This document shows, piece by piece, positions 15,838 to 25,041 of a stretch of DNA of 55,466 nt. A program made the position numbers and the translations under genes. This DNA comes from Clostridia bacterium (GTDB lineage Bacteria > Bacillota > Clostridia > UMGS1883). The notes under the pieces are model-generated. The model was not told the DNA's origin and ran no database searches. It was given only the letters and a program-made list of their open reading frames with translations. The stretch is taken from the NCBI GenBank assembly GCA_017411435.1, contig JAFQQD010000063.1:1-55466 (forward strand), read 5' to 3'. Each line of letters opens with the position of its first letter. Position 1 is the first letter of the stretch.

Positions 15838-17277
15838 ATGGTAGTTATGATGTCTACTTCAATAATCTCTTTTTTTCTTGCAACGGTAATGTTATTTACC
15901 CCCGTTTGTGCAGGGGCACAGGTAGATGTACTCTTTGAAAGCCCAACTAACTATGTCGAGGAAACTTCCTACAAGATCACGCTTGATAATAGCGAGGAAT
16001 TTTATCAGCTATTAAAAGATTTTGAAATTCCAGAAGAATATGAATACTTTGCCGACATCCCAAAATTCCTGGAAACACTCTTTTCTACAGACGGAAAAAT
16101 ATGTGTTCAGGCGGATATAAGTGACGATAAGAAGAAGGCGCAAATTGCCGTTACTTCGGACAATTACAATTCAGTTGATTTTAACCGCAATCTTAAATTT
16201 GATGTATCGGCAAAGCTGGGAATGTGGATAACATATGATTTTACAGATGCTGAAAATCCGGTATTCGAGATGATATATTCCATTCCGCGCATGGAAAAAT
16301 ATGTACATATAGATGTATTTGATATGTTGACAGACGGCCAGAAAGAGAAAGTGGTTTCACTGATGGATGAATCCATTGCCCTGGGAAATAATGAGATAAC
16401 AAACGCTTTTACACTTAAACTTTTTGAAAATTATGCAGATGTAAAAGCATCTCTCACAGGCGCAACAATTAAAATCGACAACAAAGGTCTTGTGGGCATT
16501 ATAAAAGAAATGCTTGAATATACTACGACAAATGCCCTTGCTTCTCTTACTGAAGAAGACCGAAAGCTTATAAAAGAAGATATTGAAGCATTTGATTTTG
16601 AAAATCTCCAGATTCTTGGGAAAGATGGCATAGTTATTAATTACAGCTTCAAAAATGGTAATATATCAGCAATTTCTACTCTGGCAGATATAAGCCTTGA
16701 TGTAGACGGGCTTTTTACATTCATTACAGGCGTTATACCTGATTTTGAGACTGAGAAAAAAATAGATTTTACATTTAATGCAGAAACGGTACTTTCAAAA
16801 ATAGGAAGTACAAAGGTTGAGATTCCAACACTTACCGAGAAAAATTCAATTTCCCTTTCAGATATGATAAAAGAAGAAATGGAATATGAACAGAGTGAGT
16901 ATCAACCGTCCTATCCCTACTACCATGTATGGGTTCCACAGGCAGAAAACCTCCCTGTAATTGACGGAGAGTTGTATGTTCCGCTCCGTAAAACGCTTGA
17001 AAATGCCTATGACAACAGCGTGAAAATTAGTTTTGAAAATGGTGTAATTACTGCAAGTTGCGAATATTTTCCAGATTTTAAGACTATACAACTTACAAAC
17101 GAAAGTGATAAAGTTTATTTTGACGGCGTTGAAAAGACAACATCGAAAGTATTTATCCTTGACGGTATAACCTATGTAAGCAACGAACTCTTTAACGAGC
17201 ATTTTGGTTGGAATTTTTATCAAGCAGTTTACGACATGCTTGAAGATGCATACAGTTATTCGTTTATAACAAAATAA
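15838..17277 (+). CDS. Secreted protein with a C-terminal stalk-like domain
   Basis: 479 residues. Three close start codons (15838, 15847, 15850) all give a signal peptide (IISFFLATVMLFTPVCAGA) cut near residue 26. AAAGGAAAGG lies just upstream and does not decide between them. The middle part repeats patterns such as IKIDNKGLVGIIKEM and ISLDVDGLFTFITG. The last 90 residues (VIDGELYVPLRKTLENA, then KVFILDGITYVSNELFNEHF) look like a copper-amine-oxidase N-terminal-type domain, common in surface proteins of Clostridia. No catalytic motif was seen. It ends at a terminator shared with the convergent gene at 17335. Confidence 0.7.
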   Translation: MVVMMSTSIISFFLATVMLFTPVCAGAQVDVLFESPTNYVEETSYKITLDNSEEFYQLLKDFEIPEEYEYFADIPKFLETLFSTDGKICVQADISDDKKKAQIAVTSDNYNSVDFNRNLKFDVSAKLGMWITYDFTDAENPVFEMIYSIPRMEKYVHIDVFDMLTDGQKEKVVSLMDESIALGNNEITNAFTLKLFENYADVKASLTGATIKIDNKGLVGIIKEMLEYTTTNALASLTEEDRKLIKEDIEAFDFENLQILGKDGIVINYSFKNGNISAISTLADISLDVDGLFTFITGVIPDFETEKKIDFTFNAETVLSKIGSTKVEIPTLTEKNSISLSDMIKEEMEYEQSEYQPSYPYYHVWVPQAENLPVIDGELYVPLRKTLENAYDNSVKISFENGVITASCEYFPDFKTIQLTNESDKVYFDGVEKTTSKVFILDGITYVSNELFNEHFGWNFYQAVYDMLEDAYSYSFITK

Positions 17278-17291
17278 ATATACGAAATTAT

Positions 17292-17324
17292 AAAAGGCAA
17301 CAGACTATAAATCTGTTGCCTTTT
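17292..17324. terminator. Bidirectional terminator between convergent genes
   Basis: aaaaggcaacaga and tctgttgcctttt form a perfect 13-bp stem around ctataaa, with A and T runs on either side. Confidence 0.88.
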
Positions 17325-17334
17325 ATATGTTTTC

Positions 17335-18441
17335 TTATGGTCTTAATGCAGTACTGTTATTCAGAAGCGCTGTGCTGTATATGAAAAGAACATCCGCATT
17401 TTCAAAATTGACAAAATTGCCTATAAAGCTACTTGACATATATCTTATATCAACGAGTGTAATTTTCTTATATCCCTCAGCAAGTAATGGTGCAAGGCAT
17501 CCACCGAATGAATCACGGAACATTACAAGCTCTTTATCAGTTTTTGACGCAGGGTTTTCAATTGTTGCAAGGGGAGTGCTTCCCGAAAGAAACATCTCAT
17601 ACGGGTCTTTGCCCTCAGCCTTTTTCATATTATACATATTGCCCGTTTTCGGCATCCCCGTATCATAATAGGTAACGATGCAGTTGTTTATTGTATCGTT
17701 TGTCAGATACTTGATACTGTCAGGCTCGACAGGAAGCGCATATTGACCGCTGTACACCCCGTAAAACGAGTTTGTGAGAGTGTTTGTGGTGTAACTGCTC
17801 TTCGCATCAGTTCCCATTTCTGAGGCTAAATGCTCTGCGATATCAGTTATATTTTCCTGCTTCCAATGTGAGTCGGTTGTGTAATAATCGTTAAGAGAGA
17901 GTAAAGGCACTACATCTATATACTTCATAGAAGAAGTTTTTTCTTTCATTCTTGAAATAAATCCTTCGTAATCGAGTGACGGATATCCGTTCTTCGCTGC
18001 AAGGAAATAGTTTTTATCAGGAACAATGGAAAAATAGATATTCGTATTTTTGTCTTTTGCGTAGCGGTCAACAATCTGTGTAAAAAGATTTGAGGCATAA
18101 TCCAGCATATACGGGTTTTCCTCATTGTCAATTTTGGAAAGATGACCTTCAGCTCTGAAAACGCCGTTGTTTTCATATTGCATCAGAATCTTTTCAACAA
18201 AAAATGCTTTGATTCCACGCATAACACCGCGCATTGGGAACTGGTCTGCGGTGTAAGTTTCAAAATTATTCATAAATTCGCCGCTAGTGACAGTTTCTAC
18301 GCTGAGCTTTGGGCGTTTCAAAAGCTCACGCCTTTCGCTGTATGAAAAATCTGTATCTGGCTTAAAATAGCAAGCAGCAGAAACAGAAAAAATGAACACA
18401 GCGAAAATAACGGTAATTATAATACTTTTTACTTTATTCAT
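17335..18441 (-). CDS. DHHW/AlgX-like polysaccharide O-acetylation protein
   Basis: 368 residues from ATG 18441, which has AGGAGA 7 nt upstream; the longer frame to 18498 overlaps the upstream gene and has no site. An N-terminal membrane anchor (IIITVIFAVFIFSVSAACYF) is followed by an SGNH-like domain of the DHHW family: FSYSERRELLKRP, the motif DSHWKQE (about residue 205) and MFRDSFGGCLAPLLAEGY, where the Ser would be the nucleophile. Such proteins sit outside the membrane and move acetyl groups to an exopolysaccharide. It lies 13 bp behind the MBOAT gene (18455), the usual partner. The target polymer is unknown. Confidence 0.85.
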   Translation of the reverse strand: MNKVKSIIITVIFAVFIFSVSAACYFKPDTDFSYSERRELLKRPKLSVETVTSGEFMNNFETYTADQFPMRGVMRGIKAFFVEKILMQYENNGVFRAEGHLSKIDNEENPYMLDYASNLFTQIVDRYAKDKNTNIYFSIVPDKNYFLAAKNGYPSLDYEGFISRMKEKTSSMKYIDVVPLLSLNDYYTTDSHWKQENITDIAEHLASEMGTDAKSSYTTNTLTNSFYGVYSGQYALPVEPDSIKYLTNDTINNCIVTYYDTGMPKTGNMYNMKKAEGKDPYEMFLSGSTPLATIENPASKTDKELVMFRDSFGGCLAPLLAEGYKKITLVDIRYMSSSFIGNFVNFENADVLFIYSTALLNNSTALRP

Positions 18442-18454
18442 AGTATCTCTCCTG

Positions 18455-19855
18455 TTAAAATCTGAAGTATAAGAACGGGTTGAAAGAACCGTCTGCAAGG
18501 TATGCTGTGGAAACTATAAGCAGAATTAAAAGAAGGGGAATTTCCAAAGCATCCATAAGATGGCGTATTTTCCTATTAGTATTAAGCTTTTCTTTTAATT
18601 TTACAAATAGGGGAGTAGCGCAAACCATTGCAATTATTAAAATAAAACCGAAGTTTCTTAAGTTGTAAACCGCACTTTCTGAAATCAGAGGAATATCTCC
18701 ATAACCAAACATTCCGCCGACATTTACAAGAGCATCTTTCATAGAGCTTCCTGCGAAAATTGCAAAACTTATTGCTGTAAAGAACAGCACATATATGTGC
18801 TTTGTAATCTTTGTTTTTTTGATGTGTTTTGCGAGAAAATATTTTTCCATAAGAAGCAATATTCCGAAATACACACCCCAGATTATAAAGTTCCATTCTG
18901 CACCGTGCCAGAAACCTGTCAGAAACCATACTGTAAAGATATTTATAAGCAGTCTTATTTTACCGACCCGGTTACCGCCCATGGGGATATATACATAATC
19001 GCGGAACCACGAGCCAAGTGATATATGCCATCTGCGCCAGAATTCGCTTATGCTTGAAGAAATAAAAGGATAGCGGAAGTTTTCCATAAAATCAAATCCT
19101 AAAATTTTACCAAGACCGATAGCCATATCGCTGTATCCGGAAAAATCAAAATAAATCTGAAGCATATAAGCTATTACAAAAAGCCAGTAAAACATAACGG
19201 ATTTATCATCGGCACTATGGAAATTTTCACAAAGCTGTCCTAAAGTATTGGCAATAATTATCTTTTTGGAAAGACCGATTATAAATCTTTGTATACCAAA
19301 TGCCGTCTTTTCAAATGTGTGTGTTCTTTTTACAAGCTGCTTTTCAACATCGACATATCTTACAATGGGACCTGCAATCAACTGTGGAAAAAGAGCAATA
19401 TATGCACCGAGTGTAATCGGGTTCTTCTGCGCGGCTACATCTCCACGATAAACATCAACAGTATAACTTAAAATCTGGAAAGTGTAAAAACTTATGCCAA
19501 TGGGAAGCGCAATTTTTAACAGAGGAATTGAAAGTCCTGTTAAAGTATTGAAATTCTTTATAAAGAAATCAGCATACTTAAAATAGCCAAGTACCGAAAG
19601 TGATGCCACAACCGAAAGTATAACAAAAAATTTAGAAAGGCTTTTGCCCCTTGTTTTTTCAATCAAAATACCGAGAATGTAATTAAAAAGCACAGTCGCT
19701 ATCATTAAAAACACATATCGGGGCTCTCCCCAGGCGTAAAAAACAAGACTAGATAGTAAAAGAACGGTGTTTTTAAGGGCTTTGGGTGTAATAAAATATA
19801 TAATTAATACGATTGGAAGGAAGTAGTATAAAAATGGAATGCTTGAAAAAAGCAT
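18455..19855 (-). CDS. MBOAT O-acyltransferase (AlgI/PatA-like)
   Basis: 466 residues with about ten to twelve membrane segments. Family marks: PFLYYFLPIVLIIYFITPK at the start, SFYTFQILSYTVDVYRG, the catalytic His in FLTGFWHGAEWNFIIWG (about residue 317), and NFRYPFISSSISEFWRRWH. It takes an acyl group (usually acetyl from acetyl-CoA) across the membrane for transfer by the DHHW protein encoded next (17335). The ATG at 19855 follows GAGGAGTGTGACAA. The pair is probably cotranscribed; a terminator (19886) separates it from the lipoprotein gene upstream. Confidence 0.93.
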   Translation of the reverse strand: MLFSSIPFLYYFLPIVLIIYFITPKALKNTVLLLSSLVFYAWGEPRYVFLMIATVLFNYILGILIEKTRGKSLSKFFVILSVVASLSVLGYFKYADFFIKNFNTLTGLSIPLLKIALPIGISFYTFQILSYTVDVYRGDVAAQKNPITLGAYIALFPQLIAGPIVRYVDVEKQLVKRTHTFEKTAFGIQRFIIGLSKKIIIANTLGQLCENFHSADDKSVMFYWLFVIAYMLQIYFDFSGYSDMAIGLGKILGFDFMENFRYPFISSSISEFWRRWHISLGSWFRDYVYIPMGGNRVGKIRLLINIFTVWFLTGFWHGAEWNFIIWGVYFGILLLMEKYFLAKHIKKTKITKHIYVLFFTAISFAIFAGSSMKDALVNVGGMFGYGDIPLISESAVYNLRNFGFILIIAMVCATPLFVKLKEKLNTNRKIRHLMDALEIPLLLILLIVSTAYLADGSFNPFLYFRF

Positions 19856-19885
19856 TTGTCACACTCCTCTCAAATTCAGCAAAGA

Positions 19886-19909
19886 AAAAGCGGGGAAGAC
19901 CCCGCTTTT
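19886..19909 (-). terminator. Intrinsic terminator of the lipoprotein gene
   Basis: aaaagcgggg and ccccgctttt form a perfect 10-bp stem with loop aaga; it can work in both directions. Confidence 0.85.
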
Positions 19910-19911
19910 AA

Positions 19912-20721
19912 TTATTCAGCATCTTCAAAGCTCTTGGGACACATTACAAAGAAAACTTTGTTTCCGGAGGTGCCGGCAACCATTTCTTCTGCAGTTGTGC
20001 AGATATTCCATCTGAGGTTTGCAGCACTCTTCAATGTTGCAATAAAATCAGATGCGTTTGTCCCATCTGCAAGAGTAAATACATAACCAACGAAGGGGAT
20101 TGTTCCAATCATAGGAGCAAACATGGCGCCTTCCTTGAAACCTTTGATTTCTGTGTTATCAAAACCTGTAAGATAGCCTTCGGAAACAGGCATTGCACCG
20201 CAGCCGATAGCGAGAGTTTCATTAGTCGCAAGTTTTTCAGCAATTGAAAGAGCAGATGCAGAGTCACTTGCCTTTGCCTTGAAATCGGAAAGAAGAGTCT
20301 GACCAACTGTTTTTGACGCCTCAGGCTTAACTTCAGGCTTTGCCTCGGGCTTAACTTCAGGCTTTGCCTCGGGCTTAACTTCGGGAGTAGTCTCAGGCAC
20401 AACTTCAGGTTTTATCTCAGGTTTGGTTTCAGGCTTTTTCTCGGGCTCTTTCTCAGGCTTCTTTTCGGGCTCTTTTACAGGCTTTTTATCAGAATCCTTT
20501 TTGTCGTCTTTTTCAGCTTCCTTTTCGTTTTCCTTTTCAGCTTCTTTTTCATCCTCTTTTTCAGAATCCTTTTCAGGTTCTTTTTCTTCAGTCGCTTCGT
20601 TTTCTATAGCCTCAGTCTGAGTATCATCCTGATTAAGAGTTTCTTCAGACTCCTTTTTACCACAAGCTGCGAGCGATAAAACAATCGCAATAGCTAAAAT
20701 AATTGAAAGAAATTTTTTCAT
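19912..20721 (-). CDS. Lipoprotein with a Glu/Lys/Pro repeat stalk
   Basis: 269 residues from ATG 20721 (site GGAGAATACT). A lipoprotein signal (FLSIILAIAIVLSLAAC) gives lipidation at Cys21. Residues about 25-135 are a low-complexity stalk: first EKE/EKD repeats, then KPE/PEV repeats encoded by a nearly exact 24-bp tandem repeat at about 20329-20385. The C-terminal domain (ALSIAEKLATNETLAIGCGA, then FTLADGTNASDFIATLKSAA) is small and probably folded, of unknown function. The same KPEVKPEAKPE stalk occurs in the protein at 35428, so the two may share a location or recombine. Confidence 0.8.
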   Translation of the reverse strand: MKKFLSIILAIAIVLSLAACGKKESEETLNQDDTQTEAIENEATEEKEPEKDSEKEDEKEAEKENEKEAEKDDKKDSDKKPVKEPEKKPEKEPEKKPETKPEIKPEVVPETTPEVKPEAKPEVKPEAKPEVKPEASKTVGQTLLSDFKAKASDSASALSIAEKLATNETLAIGCGAMPVSEGYLTGFDNTEIKGFKEGAMFAPMIGTIPFVGYVFTLADGTNASDFIATLKSAANLRWNICTTAEEMVAGTSGNKVFFVMCPKSFEDAE

Positions 20722-20764
20722 ATAGTATTCTCCTTTTGTCAAAAACTTTGTAATCTACTATTTC

Positions 20765-20793
20765 ATTATACAAAAACACAACTCTTATGTCAA
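20765..20793 (-). promoter_or_regulatory. Sigma-A promoter of the lipoprotein gene
   Basis: On the minus strand TTGACA (20793-20788), a 17-bp spacer and TATAAT (20770-20765), 44 bp before the start codon. Confidence 0.78.
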
Positions 20794-20798
20794 TTGTT

Positions 20799-21728
20799 TT
20801 ATGTTTCTAACTGAGGCAAAGAATGTATAGCCCGCATAAGCTCAGAAAGGCTTTCGGTTCTTCTTACGATTTTAAGGATTTTTTCTTCTTTCGGGAAATT
20901 CCACATCATCAGAAGCCAGATTTCCTTTAACTTGTGCATAGTGAATTTGTCCGAGGATAAAATAGCGTTATATCTGTCTTTCAGAATCTCTGTAAACTCA
21001 AGCATCTGAGTTGTTGTAATCGGTTTGCCTCCATGTATTTCGCGGAAAATCGCAGGGTTTGCTACTGCACCGCGGCCAAGCATAATGCTGTCTAAGTAAG
21101 GAAACAGAGATGCTATTTTATTATAATCTTCTTTTGAGAAAACATTCCCGTTATAGCATAAAGGATTTTGGGAAAGGCTGTATGCTTCCTTAAAAGCATC
21201 AAGATTAACTTCTCCTTTATAAAAATCAGCTCTTGAGCGGGGATGTACAGTAAGAAGCTTTATCGGGTATTTGTTGTAAAGTGCCAAAAGGTCGCTAAAC
21301 TCATCTGCGGAGGAAAACCCGATTCTTGTCTTTATGGATATTTTTATATCGCACTTTTCAAAAATTTCATCAAGAAAATTTTCAAGCAGTTCTCTTTCGC
21401 GAAGAAGTCCGCTGCCACGCTTTTTGTTAACAACTGTGGGGGAAGGACAGCCAAGATTTATGTTTACTTCATCGTATCCGTATTCCTTGAGCTTTTCGGT
21501 AAATTTCAAAAACGAAACACTGTTGTTTGTGAGAACCTGAACAGTAGGACGAATAACCGTATTATTTTCGGGAAGCATATCGCGAAACCCTTTTCTGCCG
21601 ATTTTGCTATTATCGCTCGGCGAAATAAAAGGCGTATAATACTCATCACAACAGCCGAAGTATTCTGCGTGCGTGTTGCGATATATATATCCTGTGATTC
21701 CCTCAAGCGGGGCAAATGATAACTTCAT
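20799..21728 (-). CDS. dus: tRNA-dihydrouridine synthase
   Basis: 309 residues from ATG 21728; the longer frame to 21746 would start inside a terminator hairpin. It is an FMN-dependent TIM-barrel enzyme that reduces uridines in tRNA. Marks: LSFAPLEGIT at the start (FMN site), VNINLGCPSPTVVNKKRGSG with the catalytic Cys, ISIKTRIGFS, LLTVHPRSR and the phosphate-binding LGRGAVANPAIF. The family is certain; the exact subtype and target position are not. The gene follows pflA behind a terminator, so it depends on read-through or on a promoter inside pflA that I could not locate. Confidence 0.9.
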   Translation of the reverse strand: MKLSFAPLEGITGYIYRNTHAEYFGCCDEYYTPFISPSDNSKIGRKGFRDMLPENNTVIRPTVQVLTNNSVSFLKFTEKLKEYGYDEVNINLGCPSPTVVNKKRGSGLLRERELLENFLDEIFEKCDIKISIKTRIGFSSADEFSDLLALYNKYPIKLLTVHPRSRADFYKGEVNLDAFKEAYSLSQNPLCYNGNVFSKEDYNKIASLFPYLDSIMLGRGAVANPAIFREIHGGKPITTTQMLEFTEILKDRYNAILSSDKFTMHKLKEIWLLMMWNFPKEEKILKIVRRTESLSELMRAIHSLPQLET

Positions 21729-21744
21729 AATACCAATCCTTAAC

Positions 21745-21775
21745 AAAAGAGCAATAGAGATTCTATTGCTCTTTT
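21745..21775 (-). terminator. Terminator of the pfl operon
   Basis: aaaagagcaataga and tctattgctctttt form a perfect 14-bp stem with loop gat. It overlaps the last bases of pflA and ends 17 bp before the dus start. Confidence 0.85.
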
Positions 21776-22518
21776 TTGTTTGTTCGTGTTTTTTTTATTC
21801 CTTCTAAAATATACTCCCGAGCCTCAACTGCCTTCTCGAAAGGAAGCGCAGACAATCCTTTCAGCGGATAGTCAATACCAAGTTCCTCGTACTTATTGAC
21901 TCCCATAGTATGGTAGGGAAGAACATCAAGTGCTTTTACATTTGAAAGAGAGCCAATAAACTCTCCTAAACGCACAAGGTCGTCTTTGCTATCAGTAATA
22001 CCCTCTACAACTATATGTCTTATCCATACAGGAACATTTTTCTTTTCAAGGAACTTTGCAAAGTCAAGCACAGCCTTATTTGCGTGCCCTGTCAAGCTTT
22101 TATGCTTTTCAGAATTGATATGTTTTATATCAAGCATAACAAGGTCAGTATGACTGATTAACAGTTCCAGCTTTTCTAAATATTTAGGATTATCATTATA
22201 AGTAATACCGGAAGTATCAAGGCAAGTATGGATATCCTCTTCTTTTGCTTTTATAAAAAGCTCGGTCAGAAAGTCAATCTGCAGCAGAGGCTCGCCGCCT
22301 GTTACAGTAATTCCTCCATCCTTGTAAAAAGCACGGTTTTTATTATACTGCTTCAGCAGCTCTTCTGCAGTAATTTCTTTTCCGGTGCCGATTTCCCAGG
22401 TGTCCGGATTGTGACAGTAAGCACATCTCATAATGCAACCCTGCATAAATACAACAAACCTTATTCCCGGTCCGTCAACTGTGCCGAAACTTTCGGTCGA
22501 GTGAATATATCCTGTCAT
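21763..22518 (-). CDS. pflA: Pyruvate formate-lyase-activating enzyme (radical SAM)
   Basis: 251 residues. The radical SAM cluster motif is CIMRCAYC (Cys x3 Cys x2 Cys, about residues 28-35). Family marks include STESFGTVDGPGIRFVVFMQ before it and GGITVTGGEPLLQ after it. The enzyme abstracts a hydrogen from the glycine of pyruvate formate-lyase by way of S-adenosylmethionine under anoxic conditions. Its ATG overlaps the stop of the glycyl-radical gene (TGATG), so translation is probably coupled. The substrate here would be the separate 80-residue glycyl subunit. Confidence 0.95.
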   Translation of the reverse strand: MTGYIHSTESFGTVDGPGIRFVVFMQGCIMRCAYCHNPDTWEIGTGKEITAEELLKQYNKNRAFYKDGGITVTGGEPLLQIDFLTELFIKAKEEDIHTCLDTSGITYNDNPKYLEKLELLISHTDLVMLDIKHINSEKHKSLTGHANKAVLDFAKFLEKKNVPVWIRHIVVEGITDSKDDLVRLGEFIGSLSNVKALDVLPYHTMGVNKYEELGIDYPLKGLSALPFEKAVEAREYILEGIKKTRTNKKEQ

Positions 22519-22760
22519 CAGAATTGATTGTGGAATGTTCTTGATATAACCTCATCCTGTTGTTCCTTTGTAAGCTTGATGAAGTTAACCGCATAACCGC
22601 TTACCCTTACGGTAAGCTGAGGATATCTTTCAGGATGTTTTTGCGCATCAAGAAGGGTTTCTTTAGTAAAAACATTTACATTAAGATGGTGACCGCCCTT
22701 TTCAACATATCCGTCAAGGAGAGACACCAGGTTATCTATCTGATTTTTTGTTGCTGCCAT
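22518..22760 (-). CDS. Separate glycyl-radical subunit of pyruvate formate-lyase
   Basis: 80 residues, the length of the C-terminal glycyl-radical domain alone (compare GrcA/YfiD). RVSGYAVNF (52-60) holds the radical glycine, Gly55. [20 protein letters not shown] is the sequence that in ordinary enzymes directly continues the catalytic chain. It has its own start with a perfect AGGAGG 8 nt upstream and lies 20 bp behind pflB, so this is a true split and not a frameshift. I infer that it docks on the 699-residue PflB to form the active enzyme; it could also act as a replaceable part after oxygen damage. Confidence 0.9.
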   Translation of the reverse strand: MAATKNQIDNLVSLLDGYVEKGGHHLNVNVFTKETLLDAQKHPERYPQLTVRVSGYAVNFIKLTKEQQDEVISRTFHNQF

Positions 22761-22780
22761 ATGATTTCCTCCTTTATTAA

Positions 22781-24880
22781 TTAATCTGTATCAAGTCCCT
22801 GTAAAAGAGTGGGAGAGATGCATGCCCCGCTTGCACAGTCAAAGTTTACCTCAAGGTCGCCAAGAAAGATTCGATCATCTTTACCAAGTGCATCGGGGAT
22901 AATTGAGAATGTATTTGAAATACCGTCCTGCGCATCAACAAACGGAAGTTTTGCAACACTGGCAAGAGAAGCAACCGCACCGTTTGTATCTCTCCTGTGC
23001 ATGGGATTTGCACCGGGAGCAAAGGCTTCACCCTTTTTACGGCCATCAGGTGTAGCACCCGTGTTTTTGCCGTAGACAACATTTGAAGTGATTGTGAGAA
23101 TTGATGTTGTCGGGATGCTTTCGCGATAGGTTGGATTCTTTCTGATATGTCTCATAAACTTATGGACAACATCATATGCGATAGAGTCAACTCTGTCATC
23201 GTCATTTCCGTATTTCGGGAAATCTCCCTCAACCTCATAATCAACTGCAATACCAGCTTCATTACGGATAGTCTTAACCTTTGCATACTTGATTGCGGAA
23301 AGAGAATCTGCAACAACAGAAAGTCCTGCAATACCTGTCGCAAACCAGCGGGTAACCTTCTTGTCGTGAAGTGCCATCTGGAGTTTTTCATAACAGTATT
23401 TATCGTGCATATAATGAATGACATTAAGCGTATTTACATATACGCTTGCAAGCCACTCCATCATATGGTCATATTTTTCCATAACCTCATCAAAATCGAG
23501 GTATTCGCTTGTTACGGGACGGTAGCGCGGAGCAATCTGCTTGCCTGAAATTTCGTCAACGCCGCCGTTAATTGCGTAAAGAAGACATTTTGCAAGGTTT
23601 GCTCTTGCACCGAAGAACTGCATTTCCTTGCCGACTCTCATTGAAGATACACAGCAGGCAATAGCATAATCATCACCGTGTATCGGCCTCATAAGGTCAT
23701 CATTTTCGTACTGAATTGAAGATGTTTCAATAGAAAGTTTTGCACAATATCTCTTAAAATTAAGCGGAAGCCTTGTTGACCACAAAACTGTAAGATTAGG
23801 CTCCGGAGCAGGACCGAGGTTGATAAGCGTATGAAGATAACGGTAGCTCATCTTTGTAACCATATGTCTGCCATCAATCGCGATACCTCCGATGGATTCG
23901 GTAACCCACTGAGGGTCGCCGGAGAAAAGCGAATTATATTCAGGTGTACGCGCAAACTTTATAAGACGAAGCTTCATTATGAAATGGTCAACCATTTCCT
24001 GAATTTCTTTTTCGGTAAAAGTCCCTCTCTCAAGGTCGCGCTCAGCATAGATGTCAAGGAATGTAGAAGTTCTGCCAAGTGACATTGCTGCGCCGTTCTG
24101 CTCCTTAACTGCGGCAAGATAACCAAAGTAGAGCCACTGAATAGCTTCTTTAGTGTTTTTTGCAGGTACCGAAATATCAAAACCGTAGCTCTCTGCCATA
24201 GTCTTCAGATCCTGGAGAGCACGAAGCTGCTCTGAAAGCTCTTCTCTTATGCGGATTGTGTTTTCGCTCATAGCAGAACCGGTAGTCTCTTTCTGTGCAA
24301 GCTTATCATTTATAAGGAAATCGACACCGTAAAGAGCTACTCGTCTGTAGTCACCGATAATTCTTCCGCGGCCATAAGCATCGGGAAGACCTGTAATAAT
24401 GTGACTTGAACGGCAGGCTCTCATTTCAGGAGTGTACACATCAAAAACACCTGCATTATGAGTCTTTCTGTGTCTTGTGAAAAACTCCTTAACTTCAGGG
24501 TCTATTGTATAACCGTTATCAGCGCATGCCTTTTCCGCCATACGAATACCGCCGTAAGGCATAAGAGCGCGCTTAAAGGGCTTGTCCGTCTGGAAACCGA
24601 CAATAGTTTCCTTGTCTTTGTCAAGGTAAGCAGGGCCGTGTGAAACGATAGTCGAGATAACCTCAGTATCCATATCAAGTACACCTCCGGACTCACGCTC
24701 TTTTTTAGAAAGTTCAAGAACCTGGTCCCAAAGGTCTATTGTGTTTTGCGTGGGCGATTCAAGGAAATTTTCATCATCATCGTAAGGGGTGTAGTTATGT
24801 TTTATAAAGCTTTTTACATTAACTTCTTTTTCCCATACGCCGCTTTTGAAGCCATCCCAGAATTCAGAATTGGTATACAT
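22781..24880 (-). CDS. pflB: Pyruvate formate-lyase, catalytic chain without glycyl domain
   Basis: 699 residues against about 750-760 for the usual enzyme; the missing part is encoded by the next gene. The catalytic pair Cys409-Cys410 is in [12 protein letters not shown], followed by [18 protein letters not shown]. The N-terminal [20 protein letters not shown] and the C-terminal [19 protein letters not shown] fit the family. The enzyme converts pyruvate and CoA to acetyl-CoA and formate. It is first in the operon pflB - glycyl subunit - pflA, behind the promoter at 24987 and the palindrome at 24938. Confidence 0.95.
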   Translation of the reverse strand: MYTNSEFWDGFKSGVWEKEVNVKSFIKHNYTPYDDDENFLESPTQNTIDLWDQVLELSKKERESGGVLDMDTEVISTIVSHGPAYLDKDKETIVGFQTDKPFKRALMPYGGIRMAEKACADNGYTIDPEVKEFFTRHRKTHNAGVFDVYTPEMRACRSSHIITGLPDAYGRGRIIGDYRRVALYGVDFLINDKLAQKETTGSAMSENTIRIREELSEQLRALQDLKTMAESYGFDISVPAKNTKEAIQWLYFGYLAAVKEQNGAAMSLGRTSTFLDIYAERDLERGTFTEKEIQEMVDHFIMKLRLIKFARTPEYNSLFSGDPQWVTESIGGIAIDGRHMVTKMSYRYLHTLINLGPAPEPNLTVLWSTRLPLNFKRYCAKLSIETSSIQYENDDLMRPIHGDDYAIACCVSSMRVGKEMQFFGARANLAKCLLYAINGGVDEISGKQIAPRYRPVTSEYLDFDEVMEKYDHMMEWLASVYVNTLNVIHYMHDKYCYEKLQMALHDKKVTRWFATGIAGLSVVADSLSAIKYAKVKTIRNEAGIAVDYEVEGDFPKYGNDDDRVDSIAYDVVHKFMRHIRKNPTYRESIPTTSILTITSNVVYGKNTGATPDGRKKGEAFAPGANPMHRRDTNGAVASLASVAKLPFVDAQDGISNTFSIIPDALGKDDRIFLGDLEVNFDCASGACISPTLLQGLDTD

Positions 24881-24937
24881 AGAATTCCCTCTTTCAGAAA
24901 AGTAAGTATCTAAAACATTACTGTAATATTAACTAAT

Positions 24938-24984
24938 ATATGCGGCAAAATGTGAAAGAAAAAATCACATTCTGTCGCATATAA
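24938..24984 (-). promoter_or_regulatory. 47-bp palindrome in the pfl leader
   Basis: Two 19-nt arms (tatatgcggcaaaatgtga and tcacattctgtcgcatata) agree at 17 of 19 positions and are spaced by 9 nt. On the minus strand it begins 2 bp behind the -10 box, so it covers the transcription start and the first 40 nt. It may be an operator for a dimeric repressor (the inner TGTGA/TCACA recalls the CRP/FNR/Rex kind) or an RNA stem-loop that protects the leader. Confidence 0.65.
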
Positions 24985-24986
24985 AA

Positions 24987-25015
24987 TTATAACATATTAA
25001 TTCTATTAAGTAAAT
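24987..25015 (-). promoter_or_regulatory. Promoter of the pfl operon
   Basis: On the minus strand TTTACT (25015-25010), a 17-bp spacer and TATAAT (24992-24987). The transcript has a leader of about 100 nt before pflB. Confidence 0.65.
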
Positions 25016-25041
25016 AGAAATTTACTCTAAAAATGAAAGTT

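Noticed and set aside
22518-22790. Sequencing frameshift or stop error in pflB
   Set aside because: Between the two frames lie a natural stop, 20 bp of spacer and a perfect AGGAGG site with ATG. An error would not create these.
23147-23548. Plus-strand ORF of 133 codons inside pflB
   Set aside because: It is antisense to conserved PFL sequence and has no ribosome site.
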